Below, piece by piece: positions 21,401 through 32,565 of a stretch of DNA of 64,000 bases. The position numbers and the translations under genes are program-made. The notes beneath the pieces are model-generated. The model did not search any database, was not told the DNA's origin, and saw only the letters and a list, made by a program, of their open reading frames with translations. Numbering within the stretch: position 1 is the stretch's first letter; each line of letters opens with the position of its first letter. The DNA lies in NCBI GenBank assembly GCA_004380135.1, contig QXCR01000022.1, positions 1 through 64,000 on the forward strand, written 5' to 3'. Origin of the DNA: Stemphylium vesicarium. Lineage: Eukaryota; Ascomycota; Dothideomycetes; Pleosporales; Pleosporaceae.

Positions 21401-24400
21401 GAGCAAGTGAGGGAGCTTCGAGAGCAGATCGCTGAGACCAAGAAATCAAAACGAGAGGCCGAAGAAATACGGCTAGTGTTGGATGCAGCAATGAAGTCTT
21501 GGGAGGCACGGTACAAAGAGTTGGAGGATGTGCATCGCGCCCTGGAGAGGACCACGGCGGAGGAGAGGGCCCGAACATGGAGGGATTTCGACGAATGGAA
21601 GTCAACGACGAACACGCGACACGACGCCGAGAAGATTGCCCTTGCTATCCAGTTTGACAAAAGGCTGAAGAAGGTCGAGACCGACGCCGATCATTTGCGA
21701 CAAGAGGCTGCAGAAGCATCCGAGCTTCGCGCACAACTCGAAGACGCCCTTCAGCGCGAGCGAGAGAACCAGGAAGCCTGGGCAGCAGAACGCGAAGCGC
21801 TCATCAAGGAGCGTGATCATTTTCAGAAGAGCTGGGAGGAACAGCGCGAGTTCTCAGACGCCGACCTATCCAGGAAAGCCGAAGAAGAAGCAGCTAGGGC
21901 CGACCAGCTTGAACAAGAGAAGGATGAGCTGCTGGAACGGTACGATCAGCTCAAGGCTGAGAGCCAGAGAGAGAAGGAGATCATCAAGAGCGTCGCTAGC
22001 AACTTCGAGTCTGAGAAGTTCAGGCTAGAGAAGATGATGGAGTGCTATGGAGACATTGCAGAAATCAAAAGCAAGGGCGACAGCTATTAGTAAGTGTTTC
22101 CAACTGTTTTCGTAAATGTTCACCATACCGGTGCGATGTTGAGAGTGGCTGCGACTCAGCCAGAGTGAGGCGCGTCGAGGCTACTCAGCCTGTCGGCTGC
22201 CAGCAGCTATGCGCATTCGCTAGCTCCAGCATGTATCGCAGTATGGTGATCCAGCGCTCATCGCACCCCCAATGCTCTGGTCATCGTCGACGCACTTTGA
22301 CTTCCACTGCCTGCTTCGGCTATAACTGGTCACTGACTTCATCAACTCTAGCTTGGGATCCTTCACGCATTTACAAAAGCAAATCATCGAGCTTGCGACG
22401 ATTCATTTCGTGCATCTCCCGGTACGACCACCACCCGAGGATCTTGGCCAGGTGCCTTCCAATTTGCCATCGTTCCTCGGCGACACCATTTCCTCTAGGT
22501 AAGCATGTCAGTCATGAGCTAGAGAGCGTTCACTGACCAGATCTCCTCTCACAGACAAGTTCGCACGGCATACGTAGTTCACACAGTGGCTAAACTGATC
22601 ACTTACCGTGTTTTCGGTCCCTTCCTGTTCAGTCTTGGTCGTCGTTACGACAAAGCGGACTCGCTGTTCGCTTCGATGAGCCACCATATCCGCGAAAAGA
22701 GCACGCGAAAGGAAGCCATCTGGCGTCAACAGACACTTCTTGCAGCCTTCACGAGCTCTGGCGCGAAACAGCGTATCAACACTGCTGCTGGAACAGTCGT
22801 CGAGGAAATTGTTAACGCTATCAAGCACTTCGCCGATCCAAAAGAGGAAGAAGGCATCAAGGTCGCTGTTAAGCGCATCGTGAAGCTTGCTGCGGAGACG
22901 TGGAGATTTGCCCGCCTTGAGCGTGAAATGATTACGGCAGTCATGCCTGCGCTTCACGACGAAGATCATCAGTTCACTGGTCCTCAGTATTGGTCTGCTT
23001 ACAAGCCAGAAGACACGACAGGATCCGCGATGGACATCACGCCCACTTCTGATTCGCAATCACAGCTACTCTTACGAATGTTCCCTGTCGTCTACCGGGA
23101 ACCGAGACACGAGAACTTCCAGAACAACGGAGAGCCTCGCGATGAAGGCTGCGTCCTCCACCATGGACTTGCTCTATATGATGATGCCGAGCCCGTAGTG
23201 GCGAGGTTGCAGGAGCTCAAATCTGCTGGTTTGCCATCCCATACCACTGTATTAACGAGTCCGACTGACGAGGGCAAGTTTCCGCCGCCGGTACGTAACA
23301 CAACCCGCGTGTGTTTACCTGACCCCAAAGCACTTTTGGCATTTCCGAAACTCACCTGAGCCCTACAACAACTACGAATTATCCCAGACTTACGCAAGAC
23401 GACGGTCGCACAAGAACCCCTGGCTAACACATTGCTATTGCAGGCATGCCCACCTCCTCGAGACCCTCTGCCAACCCCTCCCCCGCCTCGATCCCCGACC
23501 AAGACCGAGATGAACACGGCTGAGAAACCTGCCCCGCGACCGCGTCCAGCTTCGCCGACAGAGAAGTCGGAGAAGGCAGATAAGCCAGAGAAGCCAGAGA
23601 AGTCTTCAGCCATCAAGCGAGCATTGAGCCTTTTCTCTGGTCCTTCGATCGACAAGAGCGATGCGCCGCCCATCTCGACATACTCACGTCCACCACCGCC
23701 GCCACCGACGTCCGTGTTTACATCTCCGAGGAACTTCATTGGTATGCCAGTCGAAAGTCTGGCTCCTTCACAAGCACCGAGTCCGAAGAAGAAGCCGCCG
23801 CCGCCACCCCCCAAGCCTGCGTCGAAGCCAGAGGTGCCGTCATCTACTGCAGAACTGGCTGAGGCCTTGCGCCACCACGCATCGAAGGAGAGTGCAGTTT
23901 TACCTCCATCCTTCTCTCGAACTACTACCGACGAGACTCTTCACGACCATGATGTGCAGTCCGACACGAGTCCTCCTACGCCAGTAGATACGGTATCTCC
24001 AATCTTCGATGCTATAGACGAGATCGAGAGTCTGTTGCCCCAACGAACACGGACTGCTTCAACTACACACTCCCGTCGTCGCTCTACGCACACTCGGCGA
24101 TCTGCCGATTCGGCCATCGAAGATGATCTGTACGAAGTCACTCCTCGGCCAGAATCCGCGCGCCGAAAGAGTGCTTATGCTTCTAGTATCCGCACATACA
24201 AGTCTGCCGATACAGAGCGCACCGACAGAAGCGAGCGTACGGACAAGAGTGAGCGCACCGACAAGAGCGAGCGCACGGATAAGAGTGAGCGTACACACAA
24301 GAGTGAGCGCAGCAGCCGGACAGAGAAGAGCGATCGCTCGGATAAAACCGAGCGCGAGAAGGCTCGCTACATGTACGAGAGCCGCAGCGCGGGTGTCAAA

Positions 24401-25732
24401 GCATTGTATCCTGACAAGAGTACAAATGGAAGTACCAAGAACTCTGTCCGGAGTGAAAGGAGCGAAAAGAGGAAGGATCGCGGCAGCAAAGACTCAACCA
24501 AGGAGTCGACTTCCTCAAAAGATTCGAGAGAATCAAAGAGGGAGTCGCGCGAGATCAAGAGGGTGAGGAGCATATCCGACGCCGGCACATGGGACACAGC
24601 CAGCGTATTTACCCACGATTTTGCACCCACAACAGTCTCGACGAATGTACCCTACCCACACAGCTATGACTCTAGACGGGACTCTAAAGAGGTCAAGAGG
24701 GAATCGAAAGAGCTCAGGAGGCAAAGAAGTATCTCAGTTGCTGGAACGTGGGATACCGCCAGCGAGATTACTCAGTTTGCTCCTCCTACAACTGTGTCCA
24801 CCAATGTACCCTACTCGACGGGGCAGGCCTGGAACCTGCGACGAACGAGAAGCATCTCCGATGCCGGCACCTGGGATACCAGTAGCGAGGTCACTCAACG
24901 TGGTCCGGAGACCACTATCTCGACCAACGTTCCATACTCATCGGGATTCGCGCATGAATCGAGGAGAATGAGCATCTCAGACGCTGGCACGTGGGATACC
25001 GAAAGCGTGTTCACACAGCGCGCTCCCCCTACGACGGTATCCACCAACGTTCCCTACCCCTCGGCAAATTTCTCCACGAGCAACGTTTCTTACTTGCCGC
25101 CGTCGCCGCGGCACCTAAGAAGACAGCGCAGCGTTTCCGACGCTGGCACCTGGGACACGGCTACCGAGATTACAACGCATCGTGCCCCACCTACGACGGT
25201 GTCGACCAACGTTCCTTACCCGACGAACTTTTCCACAAGTGACGTGTCTTACATACCTCCCTCACCCCGACATCTGAGAAGGCTCAGTGGTTCTGATGCT
25301 GGCGTTTCTGATACTGGCACATGGGACACTGCTACTGAGATCACAACGCACCGTCCACCGCCTACGACAGTGTCTACCAACGTCCCATACCCAAGTGGAG
25401 GATTCGCTTCCTCGGTCCACCTGCCCGGACCTTTCGAACGACTCAAGAGGGCGCAGGAGCAGCAGAGCTTTTCCGATGAAGGCTCCGACTCTGGCACCTG
25501 GGACACGAGCAGTGAGATCACTCACGCGAACAATGGACCCGCAACCATCGTGTCGGATGCTCCTTACAAGCCCGCAAGGCCCGAGAAGCCCGACCGACCA
25601 AGGTTCCTCAGAAGCAAGACCAGCGTCTCCGATGCTGGTACGTGGGATACCAACAGTGTGATTACGAATAACGACATGAAAACGACCGTTTCGACAAACA
25701 TTACATATGCAGCTGAACGACGAAACCGCTAG
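18403..25732 (+). CDS. Giant coiled-coil protein with C-terminal GTWDT repeats
   Basis: Five exons are modelled: 18403-20525, 20686-22089, 22352-22498, 22555-23290 and 23444-25732, about 2232 residues. All junctions keep phase; intron 1 (160 bp) and intron 3 (56 bp) have strong signals, and intron 2 (262 bp) is less certain. Layout: basic start MAKKKTKKSQK; a long acidic Glu/Thr/Ser-rich region; a coiled coil with many Glu/Gln/Arg (about 440-630); a Pro/Tyr-rich linker; a second long coiled coil in exon 2; a compact globular segment over exons 3-4 (QVRTAYVVHTVAKLITYRVF through HGLALYDDAEPVVARLQELK); and in exon 5 a Pro/Lys-rich linker, a SERTDK tract and eight GTWDT repeats. The globular part looks like the conserved core. 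I do not recognise a named family. A cytoskeletal or scaffold role is only a guess. Confidence 0.8.
24220..24330 (+). repeat. SERTDK hexapeptide tandem tract (in CDS)
   Basis: Within exon 5 of the giant gene, about six near-identical copies of S-E-R-(T/S)-(D/H)-K follow one another. The DNA copies alternate GAGCGCAC / GAGCGTAC, so the repeat has drifted at synonymous sites. The tract is highly charged and Ser/Thr rich. Confidence 0.8.
24563..25712 (+). repeat. Eight-copy SDAGTWDT / TTVSTNVPY repeat (in CDS)
   Basis: Eight copies begin near 24569, 24728, 24851, 24970, 25130, 25289, 25469 and 25621. Each has a basic R-x-x-S lead, then S-D-A-G-T-W-D-T, a short (S/T)-E-(I/V)-T segment, and T-T-V-S-T-N-V-P-Y. 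Copies 7 and 8 are the most diverged, and copy 6 has an internal duplication of S-D. The spacers after copies 4 and 5 are themselves near duplicates (FSTS-(N/D)-VSY then PPSPRHLRR). This indicates stepwise tandem duplication. Confidence 0.88.
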
Positions 25733-26368
25733 ACAGCAATGTCTGAGCATTTGATGAGGTACTCTTGGGTTTCACCCCATGAGTGCATGCTTTTCTTTGT
25801 CTTCTACTTCTTCACCGCGTTACTTGTTATTTGACTTTATGGATTTTTTATTTACGGCTGTCTGCTTTGATGGAACGCGGCGACGGCTACATACCAGGGA
25901 GTGAATGAAGATGAAGGTACATGCAATATGAATACGTACATGAAACACGAAGTATTTACGGTCGAGAAAGACGAATGCATTCATACATACATATAGCACG
26001 GCGTTCTGGGTGTTTGGTACGCTGTTTTTGACGCGTCATAGACCAGCTTGTAAGATACTCAAACAAACATATAACAATTGTTTTTTTATTGCAAAACCAT
26101 CGGTCTTTCTGCAATCGATCAGTGAATGCGACGCCAGTAAAGCAAAATGTGATTCCAGGATGTTGGTGAAGGGGAAAGAGAAAAGACGGCCAGGCAGCCA
26201 AACGCCGAGGCTGGCCCGCAATGTCCGAACATCGCGTTCGAAAGCTCAGGAAGCTACCCTTGAGAAACCACCAACACCGCGACTAAACCCTGCCATCACC
26301 CTGTATACCGTTCGAATCCGCGCCACAACGCGTCAACCAATTTAAATCTTTACAGAGAGAACTTCAAC
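25733..26368. other. Spacer between giant gene and SDC1
   Basis: A 636-bp region with the 3' UTR of the giant gene and the SDC1 promoter. A short CATA run lies near 25981-25995. A TTTACAG just before the SDC1 start could be a 5' UTR acceptor. Confidence 0.45.
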
Positions 26369-26989
26369 ATGGCCGAACCCTCGCCAAACCCCGCGCTCGA
26401 AACCGCCGACATCGACCCTGCGCTCACGAATGGCATGGCACCAGCCGCAGCACCAGCAGAGCAGCAACCCGCCGAGCAACCCGCAGACGTAGAAATGGCA
26501 GACTCAATTCCTACCGAACAACCTGTACTTCTCGTCCGCCTCACTCTCGCCTCTTAGACATTAATTAACTCTGGAAAACAGGCAGTAGCACCAGCAGCAC
26601 CTGCAGCACCCGCACCAACAACAGAACCCTCGCCCTCACCCGCGACCAACCCTCCCTCCCTCCAACCAACAGTACAAACCCAGCCCCCGACGCCCTCTCA
26701 AACAGCGCAGCAGCCCGCGCCACCCAGCGCGCCCACACTGCCCATTTCGAGTACCAATGCGCCGACGCCGACACCAGCTTCGTCGCGAAACTCACCGCAT
26801 CCTTCGACGGCCCAGGCGCCTACACAGCCGATTCCTCATGGTAGCCCGACGAGGGTGTATTTGAATCAGCATGTCACGCCGCATTTGCTTGAGGCAATGA
26901 AGAATCTTGCTACGCTGGAGCCGGAGAAGCCGCTCAAGTGGTTGAGTGAGTATTTGGCGCAGAAGAGTGCTGAAATTGAGGGTGCTTGA
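26369..26989 (+). CDS. SDC1: Sdc1/Dpy-30 subunit of the COMPASS H3K4 methyltransferase
   Basis: Exons 26369-26524 and 26582-26989 give about 187 residues. The intron is 57 bp with a TTAATTAAC branch region and an ACAG acceptor. The first 140 residues are low complexity, rich in Ala, Pro, Glu and Gln. The diagnostic part is the C-terminal Dpy-30 helix pair: RVYLNQHVTPHLLEAMKNLA, then EPEKPLKWLSEYL, ending 15 residues later. This motif forms the dimer that binds the Ash2/Bre2 tail. The long low-complexity N-terminus is a feature of fungal Sdc1 proteins. Confidence 0.9.
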
Positions 26990-27373
26990 GGGTGGGGAAC
27001 GTGGGTTGGAGGGACAGCAGGATGAGATGTTATCAAGGAGCTGGCATACAAGAAGAAGACAAGAGCAGTGGACAGCACGAGTGTGTTGGGGAGGTTGTGT
27101 AGAGATATGAAGCAGCATAGCTGGCGTTCAAGAAAAGTGCAAGGTAGGCGCATACAGGAAAGATACCCAAGTCGAACAGCATCAACATCATCACAAGCAC
27201 ATTCAGAGTCTGACATATTCATTGCAATTGGGTATAGTCATCTTCAGGTGATGCTTTTTGATTCATTCCGTATCGTGATCCTGCTAGGTATCCGTAAAGC
27301 AAGCATCCATGCCCGTGAACTCCACTTAAATGTCTTCCATCACGACTACCAGCCACACCAATCCTGGACCTGC
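26990..27373. other. Convergent spacer SDC1 / RPS13
   Basis: A 384-bp convergent 3' spacer. No gene or clear repeat was seen. Confidence 0.5.
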
Positions 27374-28050
27374 TTATGCGACCATGGTAGAGGCGGTGGC
27401 GCTCTCGTACCTCCAGGTAGGGGGGAGGGCACCGACGGACTTGTAGTAACGGGAGAGCTGAAGGAAAGTTAGTCGGTGTAACTTTGTAAAGGTGGCATGG
27501 ATGGACATACACGGTGGATACGGGACTCAATAAGAATAAGGCGGAACTTGGAGTCCCTGTCCTTGCGGTTGGTCTGAAGGTGCTTGCGGACGGCAACAGC
27601 CTTCTTGATGAGCATGTAGAGGTCCTCTGGGATGTCGGGGCTCAGGCCTTTATGCGCAAAATGTTAGCCTAGACCAACAAAATGCAGATTTGTATAGCGC
27701 GCAGATGCTTGGAGCAGAGCTGTGTTGACTTGCGCTTTCATGTACAGGGGATCATCGTACCGTTGGACTTGAGGATGCGGAGGATCTGTGGAATGGATTA
27801 GTACGGAGTCGCAGTCAATTTCTTCGAGAGTAAAACGCACCTTGTTGCCAGTGACGACCTTGACCTGGGCGACACCGTGAGAGTCACGAAGGATCTCACC
27901 GATCTGAGAAGGAGTAGCACCCTTCTTTGCGAGCTTGCAGATCTGGTCGACAACCTGCTCGGGAGTGGTCTTCAACCACGCAGGAGGGCTGCGGGAGTAG
28001 GGGAGGGCGGAGGCTGATATGCCCTTTCCGTTGCTGTGAAGACGACCCAT
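27374..28050 (-). CDS. RPS13: 40S ribosomal protein S13 (uS15)
   Basis: Four exons, 28050-27841, 27785-27761 (25 nt), 27647-27511 and 27457-27374, give exactly 151 residues, the usual eukaryotic length. Seen: start MGRLHSNGKGISASALPY, the SPPAWLKTTPEQVVDQICKLA block, SQIGEILRDSHG, and the invariant C-terminus PPTWRYESATASTMVA. Introns are 55, 113 and 53 bp; intron 2 ends in AAAG rather than a pyrimidine-AG. The protein binds 18S rRNA in the 40S body. No box C/D snoRNA could be found in the introns. Confidence 0.97.
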
Positions 28051-28875
28051 TTTGAATGAATGTACCGGACGGTGAGCTGGTCGATTAGTACGGAGACGTG
28101 TAGGCTTGAAGTCGTGACAAGAAGTTCGCGATGTCAAGTCCAATTTCTCGCGGCTCGGCTAGGTCTGTGGTGGACCGTGCGTTGATGCTAGCGTCAAAGC
28201 TCCTGCTGGACAACCATTGAAAAGTCTGCGACCATCGACCTTGCCTTCTCACACCTCACGAACACCGGACTTAGCATGCAGGCGCGACCATCTCTAAGCA
28301 ACGAAGCTAGATGAGCGCCATGCTCGAGACGTTGTTCATGTCGCCATCTCGGCAGTTGTCACTAACAAGAAGCTCAAGCACCGTCAATCAACCCCCTTCA
28401 ATGGTATGTTCACTCCTCCCTTTTCCCATTGCACAATGATGATCCACCAAAATTATTTTTCTGATACCTCTTATTTTAGGCAAGACCTTAACGGGTCTTG
28501 CCGGTGCATTCAACTTATATTCTGAAACATGCAACATCTATCTTCTCGTTTAGATCATACTTTGACAGGAAACATGGACTGACTAGAAGATATAGGCTTG
28601 ACCGAGAAGGGTGTTGAGACTAGCGTTTGGAAGGCATTCGCTCGTTGGGTGTAACAATAATGGAGCATAGTTGGCCGCTCCTGCAGAGTCCTGATGCGAG
28701 TCCGCTTTCCCACGCGTTTGGACCGTTGCTTCTGCGCGCCTCGTGTCATCGTACGACTATTTCATATACCTTAGATACCCAATCAATCATTTCATCTTCC
28801 ACACTAAGTCTTAGGCTATTGTGCAATACTTTATTACACCACATTGATCGAGTGACAGCCTTCCAATTATCCAAC
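28051..28875. promoter_or_regulatory. Divergent promoter region RPS13 / TOS1-like gene
   Basis: An 825-bp spacer. It contains a GTATGT..TTTTAG pair (about 28402-28479) that looks like an intron, immediately followed by a 9-bp perfect hairpin (separate entry). No start codon could be joined convincingly to the flanking frames, so no gene is called. Confidence 0.4.
28479..28502. repeat. Perfect 9-bp hairpin
   Basis: GGCAAGACC (28479-28487) and GGTCTTGCC (28494-28502) are exact inverted copies separated by TTAACG. In RNA this would form a stable stem-loop on either strand. Confidence 0.6.
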
Positions 28876-30531
28876 ATGAAGCATACAATACTTACCGCCA
28901 TCTTCCTCCCTTTCGTATACAGCAAAACCGCCAACGAGCTATGCCGTGGTACTGCTGAACTTGCTTCCGATGGCAATTAGTATTGCTCGGAAGTATGGGC
29001 CATCACGTACCGCAACATCAGCCAGCCGGGCGCATACAACCGGACGGTCAAGGTCGACCCGCGCACCGGTCTATGTCGCCACGAGCGCGTCGATTATCCC
29101 AGCTCAGGGCCAGATTCGCCTCTCCTCGGACAGGTATGATGCACCTCGGACATGACTCTGAGAGTACTCACAATACTAGGTGTCATTGCATCTACGAGGC
29201 CCAATGAATGTCGCCCAGCTTGCCGTCTACCAGCTTCCCAGCGAGATGCACACGATGCAGAAACGGACTACGATACCTTTCTACAACCGGCGTCGAGCAC
29301 TGAAGCAGCAAGAGGCGCCGCACAACTCAACTGTCATCACCAATACAACCCGTGTGTCACCGTGGGAATGGCTTACTTCTTTGACGAAGCGAACATACAA
29401 TACTACCGTCAGCTGCATCCCAACTACTGTGACTTCTACCAGAACAGTAACGACAGAGTGTCATTCTACCAATGCTCCCCCGTCCACACCAGATACAACG
29501 TATATCGGTCCTCCGTTGCCATGCCTCCCAACAGCATCTCAGGTGTCAGACTGCACTTGTAGTAACGACCCTGGCGATGACAATGCAGGCCTTGATCCGG
29601 TCCTCCAGCGCCCCAACGGACAAGCCTTTGTCAGTCCCACCCCTGAGCCAGTGCAAGGTACATCGCAGGCGCTGAAGAGGCAGGCCGCCGGGTGGAATCG
29701 CGTTGCATACTACACTTCAAGTGCGCCTGCTGAAGCAACCGGGCTCAGCTTCATGGCCAACCTGGGAGATCCAGACAAGTCTGGTACCTTTGATTAGTGT
29801 GTCTCCCCCAAGGCAAGGCATTGCAGTACTGATTGCTTGCAGTGCTTTTGGAAACTCACTCAGCTACGTTAACCCACAGGGCAACAGGGTAGCAGCCGAG
29901 AGTCTACCCTTTCAAGGCACGCTAGACACGTCCGAGGCGGAGATTGTAGTCCTCTCTGATAAAGAGTGCGATGCGGACTGTCCATACTGGCGACCGGATG
30001 CTACTTCACATTGTGTGTTATCCTACCCCTTGGGTTTGTCAAGGCTGACTTGTGCTAGACGGCTGGTCCGGCTCTTCGAAAGCCTTCTTCATTGAATTCC
30101 AGATGGACCACCGCGCCAATAAGGGCACCGACCAAGGTGCACTATCAGACGCGCCAGCATACTGGTTTCTGAATGCCGCCATACCACGTATCCTACAGTA
30201 TGGCAACGACCGAAACAACATCCCTTGCTCCTGCTGGTCCACGGGCTGCGGCGAATTCGATGCCTTTGAGCTACTCAGCAATGGGGCTGAACGCGCCAAG
30301 TCGACGATGCACCGACAAGGCAATCTACAAGGGGGCGATTCGAACTGGTTCCGCAGGCCAGTCGGGAGCATGATGAAGTTTGCCGTGGTTTGGCACTATC
30401 CGCACATTACGGCGTTGATCCTCGATGATGATTTCGATTTCTCAGAGCAGATGACGAATGATGCAATGCAGAAGCTGGTAGCCTACGACCCGGATAGTTG
30501 GGTTCATTCACTGTTTCCTATCGGAGACTGA
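28876..30531 (+). pseudogene. TOS1: TOS1-like cell-wall glycosidase gene with in-frame TAG
   Basis: Four exons fit well: 28876-29133, 29180-29796, 29843-30012 and 30059-30531, 506 codons. The signal peptide (MKHTILTAIFLPFVYSKT), the Tos1 N-terminal domain (ITYRNISQPGAYNRTVKVDP; SLHLRGPMNVAQLAVY) and the C-terminal YJL171C/Tos1 domain (WNRVAYYTSSAP; QMDHRANKGTDQGALSDAPA; CSCWSTGCGEFD) are all present, with clean introns. Codon 35, however, is TAG (28978-28980), between ELASDGN and YCSEV, where the family as I recall it has Trp. One G-to-A change from TGG explains it. No upstream intron of workable size removes it. Either the gene is freshly broken, the base is a sequencing error, or the stop is read through. 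Confidence 0.8.
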
Positions 30532-31145
30532 GACCCTCACCTAAGTTAGCGTATGAGGTCTCTGCTGTTCATTGGTAGATAAGTCATATTGTAGCATATG
30601 TGGCAATTGCACAAGCTTGGATGTATGAAGAAAACGTGTGCACGTGATGGTCAAAAGTCTGGTCTGGTGTGGGACATGCATGAAAGATGACATATGACGG
30701 TATGCGCCGGCAACTGAGGTGGTGGCAAAGCGGTCGTCGGCCTGTGATTACTTGACGGTTGGGCTTGCCAAAGCGGGCACGAGAAACCGAGGTCTATCGC
30801 GACTCAGCGTGTGTGAAAGACCAGCCGCACCCCGGCCAACAACAGTGCACAGTCAACTCATCGCCCTCTCCGCAATCCACATCCAGCCTCTGCACCCGTT
30901 TGCCCATCGCCGGTACTGTTCGCGCGTGCATCCAGTGTCGACGCGGATCCGCCCATTTCGCGATTACAAACCCCGGCCAAAAGCAGTTTCCCCGCAAGAA
31001 ATCGCTCCCTGCGAATCGCCGCCAATCGCCAGCCTCTCGACGCCCGCGGCCGCTCACGTTGACGACATCCACGCCATCTCTCTGGAAGTACTTTCTGTTT
31101 GCGCGCAAAAGGGGCCGAGCAGGCAAAAAGATACATTAGGGCAAA
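30532..31145. other. Spacer TOS1-like gene / PEX13
   Basis: 614 bp. A 178-codon frame from 30719 overlaps the PEX13 start but has no recognisable domain and an unusual Arg/Pro/Ser composition; it is not called. Confidence 0.45.
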
Positions 31146-32565
31146 ATGTCTGCACCGTCGCCGCCAAAGCCATGGGAGACGAGCGCAGGTGCGACGAGTG
31201 CCTCGGTCGGTCAGTTCCGCCAACCGCTCGCGACGTCGGGGAGAATTGCGACTAACAACAACAACAATGCAGGACTCACAGGATCAAATAGCAGCACAGC
31301 ACCCGGCACCACGGCACCATCCACAACCGCGCCTCCATTGCCATCGGTACCGGATTCTCTCAGCACCGTCGCGAACCGCAACGCGTCCAACTATTCGGGC
31401 ATGAACAACCGATACGGCTCGCCCTACAGCAGCGGCTATGGGGGCATGAGCAGCTACAGCTCTCCATACTCCAGCATGGGCGGCGGCTACGGGTCCATGT
31501 ACGGTGGCATGGGCGGAATGGGTGGCATGTACGGCAGCATGGGCGGTATGGGCATGGGAATGGGAGGAATGTACGGAGGCATGGGCGGCATGCCGGGCGA
31601 CCCAAACAGCAGCCTCACACAATCCTTCAGCCAGAGCACAGCAGCAACATTCCAGCTGATTGAGAACATTGTCGGCGCTTTCGGCGGCTTTGCGCAGATG
31701 CTGCAAAGCACATACATGGCGACACATTCGTCGTTCTTCGGTATGTCTGCCCCTTTGTTGTTGTTGTTTTTTGGGGTCATGCTAACGTGCGACAGCCATG
31801 GTATCCGTCGCAGAACAGTTCGGAAACCTACGACAAACCCTCGGCTCGGTTTTGGGCATCTACACAATCATGCGATGGATCCGGACGGCCATTGCAAAAC
31901 TTACCGGACGACCGCTACCAGCCGACGCAACCGCACTGACACCTGCAAGCTTCGCAGCCTTCAACGGCCGAATGCCAGACGGCTCACCAGCGCCCGCTAA
32001 GCCATCAAAGAAGCCCTTTATCGTTTTCATGCTCGCTGTCTTCGGTCTACCATACCTAATGGGCAAGCTCATCAAGGCTCTTGCCCGATCACAAGAGGCC
32101 GAGGAGCAACGGAAGATGCTGGAAAACCCACAAGCTGGCCAACCGCTCGATCCCAACAAGCTCGAGTTCTGCCGTGCGCTGTACGACTTCACCCCAAATG
32201 CCAACATGCAGGGTATGGACTTGTCGGTGAAGAAGGGAGACATGGTTGCGGTGCTTAGCAAGAGCGATCCTATGGGCAACGCATCAGAATGGTGGAAGTG
32301 CCGATCAAGAGACGGTCGCATGGGTTATCTCCCCGGCATCTATCTCGAGACCATTCAGCGAAAGACACCAGCCCAGATTACAAGCGGAAGCCAAAGTGGT
32401 AGCCCGGCTAGTAGCAGGACCCAAACGATGACGAACAGCAGTGCTGCAAGCAGGACTGCTACCATGACGGACAGCAAAATGGCGGAGAAGGTTGGCCCAA
32501 AGGTCGACAGCAAAGCAGGAGATATGGGCGTTGAGAGTTTCCAGAAGGGCGCATTCTACTCTTAG
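31146..32565 (+). CDS. PEX13: Peroxisomal docking protein Pex13
   Basis: Pex13 is part of the peroxisomal membrane docking complex for the import receptor Pex5. Exons 31146-31740 and 31796-32565 are certain (GTATGT..GACAG with a GCTAAC branch site), about 454 residues. Seen: start MSAPSPPKPWE, typical of Pex13; a Gly/Met/Tyr/Ser-rich N-terminal domain with GGM and SMGGMG repeats; two hydrophobic segments around FQLIENIVGAFGGFAQML and PFIVFMLAVFGLPYLMG; and a C-terminal SH3 domain (ALYDFTPN through GYLPGIYLE, about residues 323-390). A second intron is likely at 31189-31272 (84 nt, ACTAAC branch, GCAG end). It keeps frame and has no stop, so both forms translate; spliced length is about 426. 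Confidence 0.93.

Noticed and set aside
26260..26330. Possible tRNA B box (GTTCGAATCC)
   Set aside because: The flanking bases cannot form a T-arm or acceptor stem, and no A box lies at a suitable distance.
27648..27760. Possible box C/D snoRNA in RPS13 intron 2
   Set aside because: A GATGAT word is present but no true RTGATGA C box and no CTGA D box at the other end.
30719..31255. 178-codon frame overlapping the PEX13 start
   Set aside because: Arg/Pro/Ser-rich, no domain, and it overlaps the clear Pex13 start in another frame.
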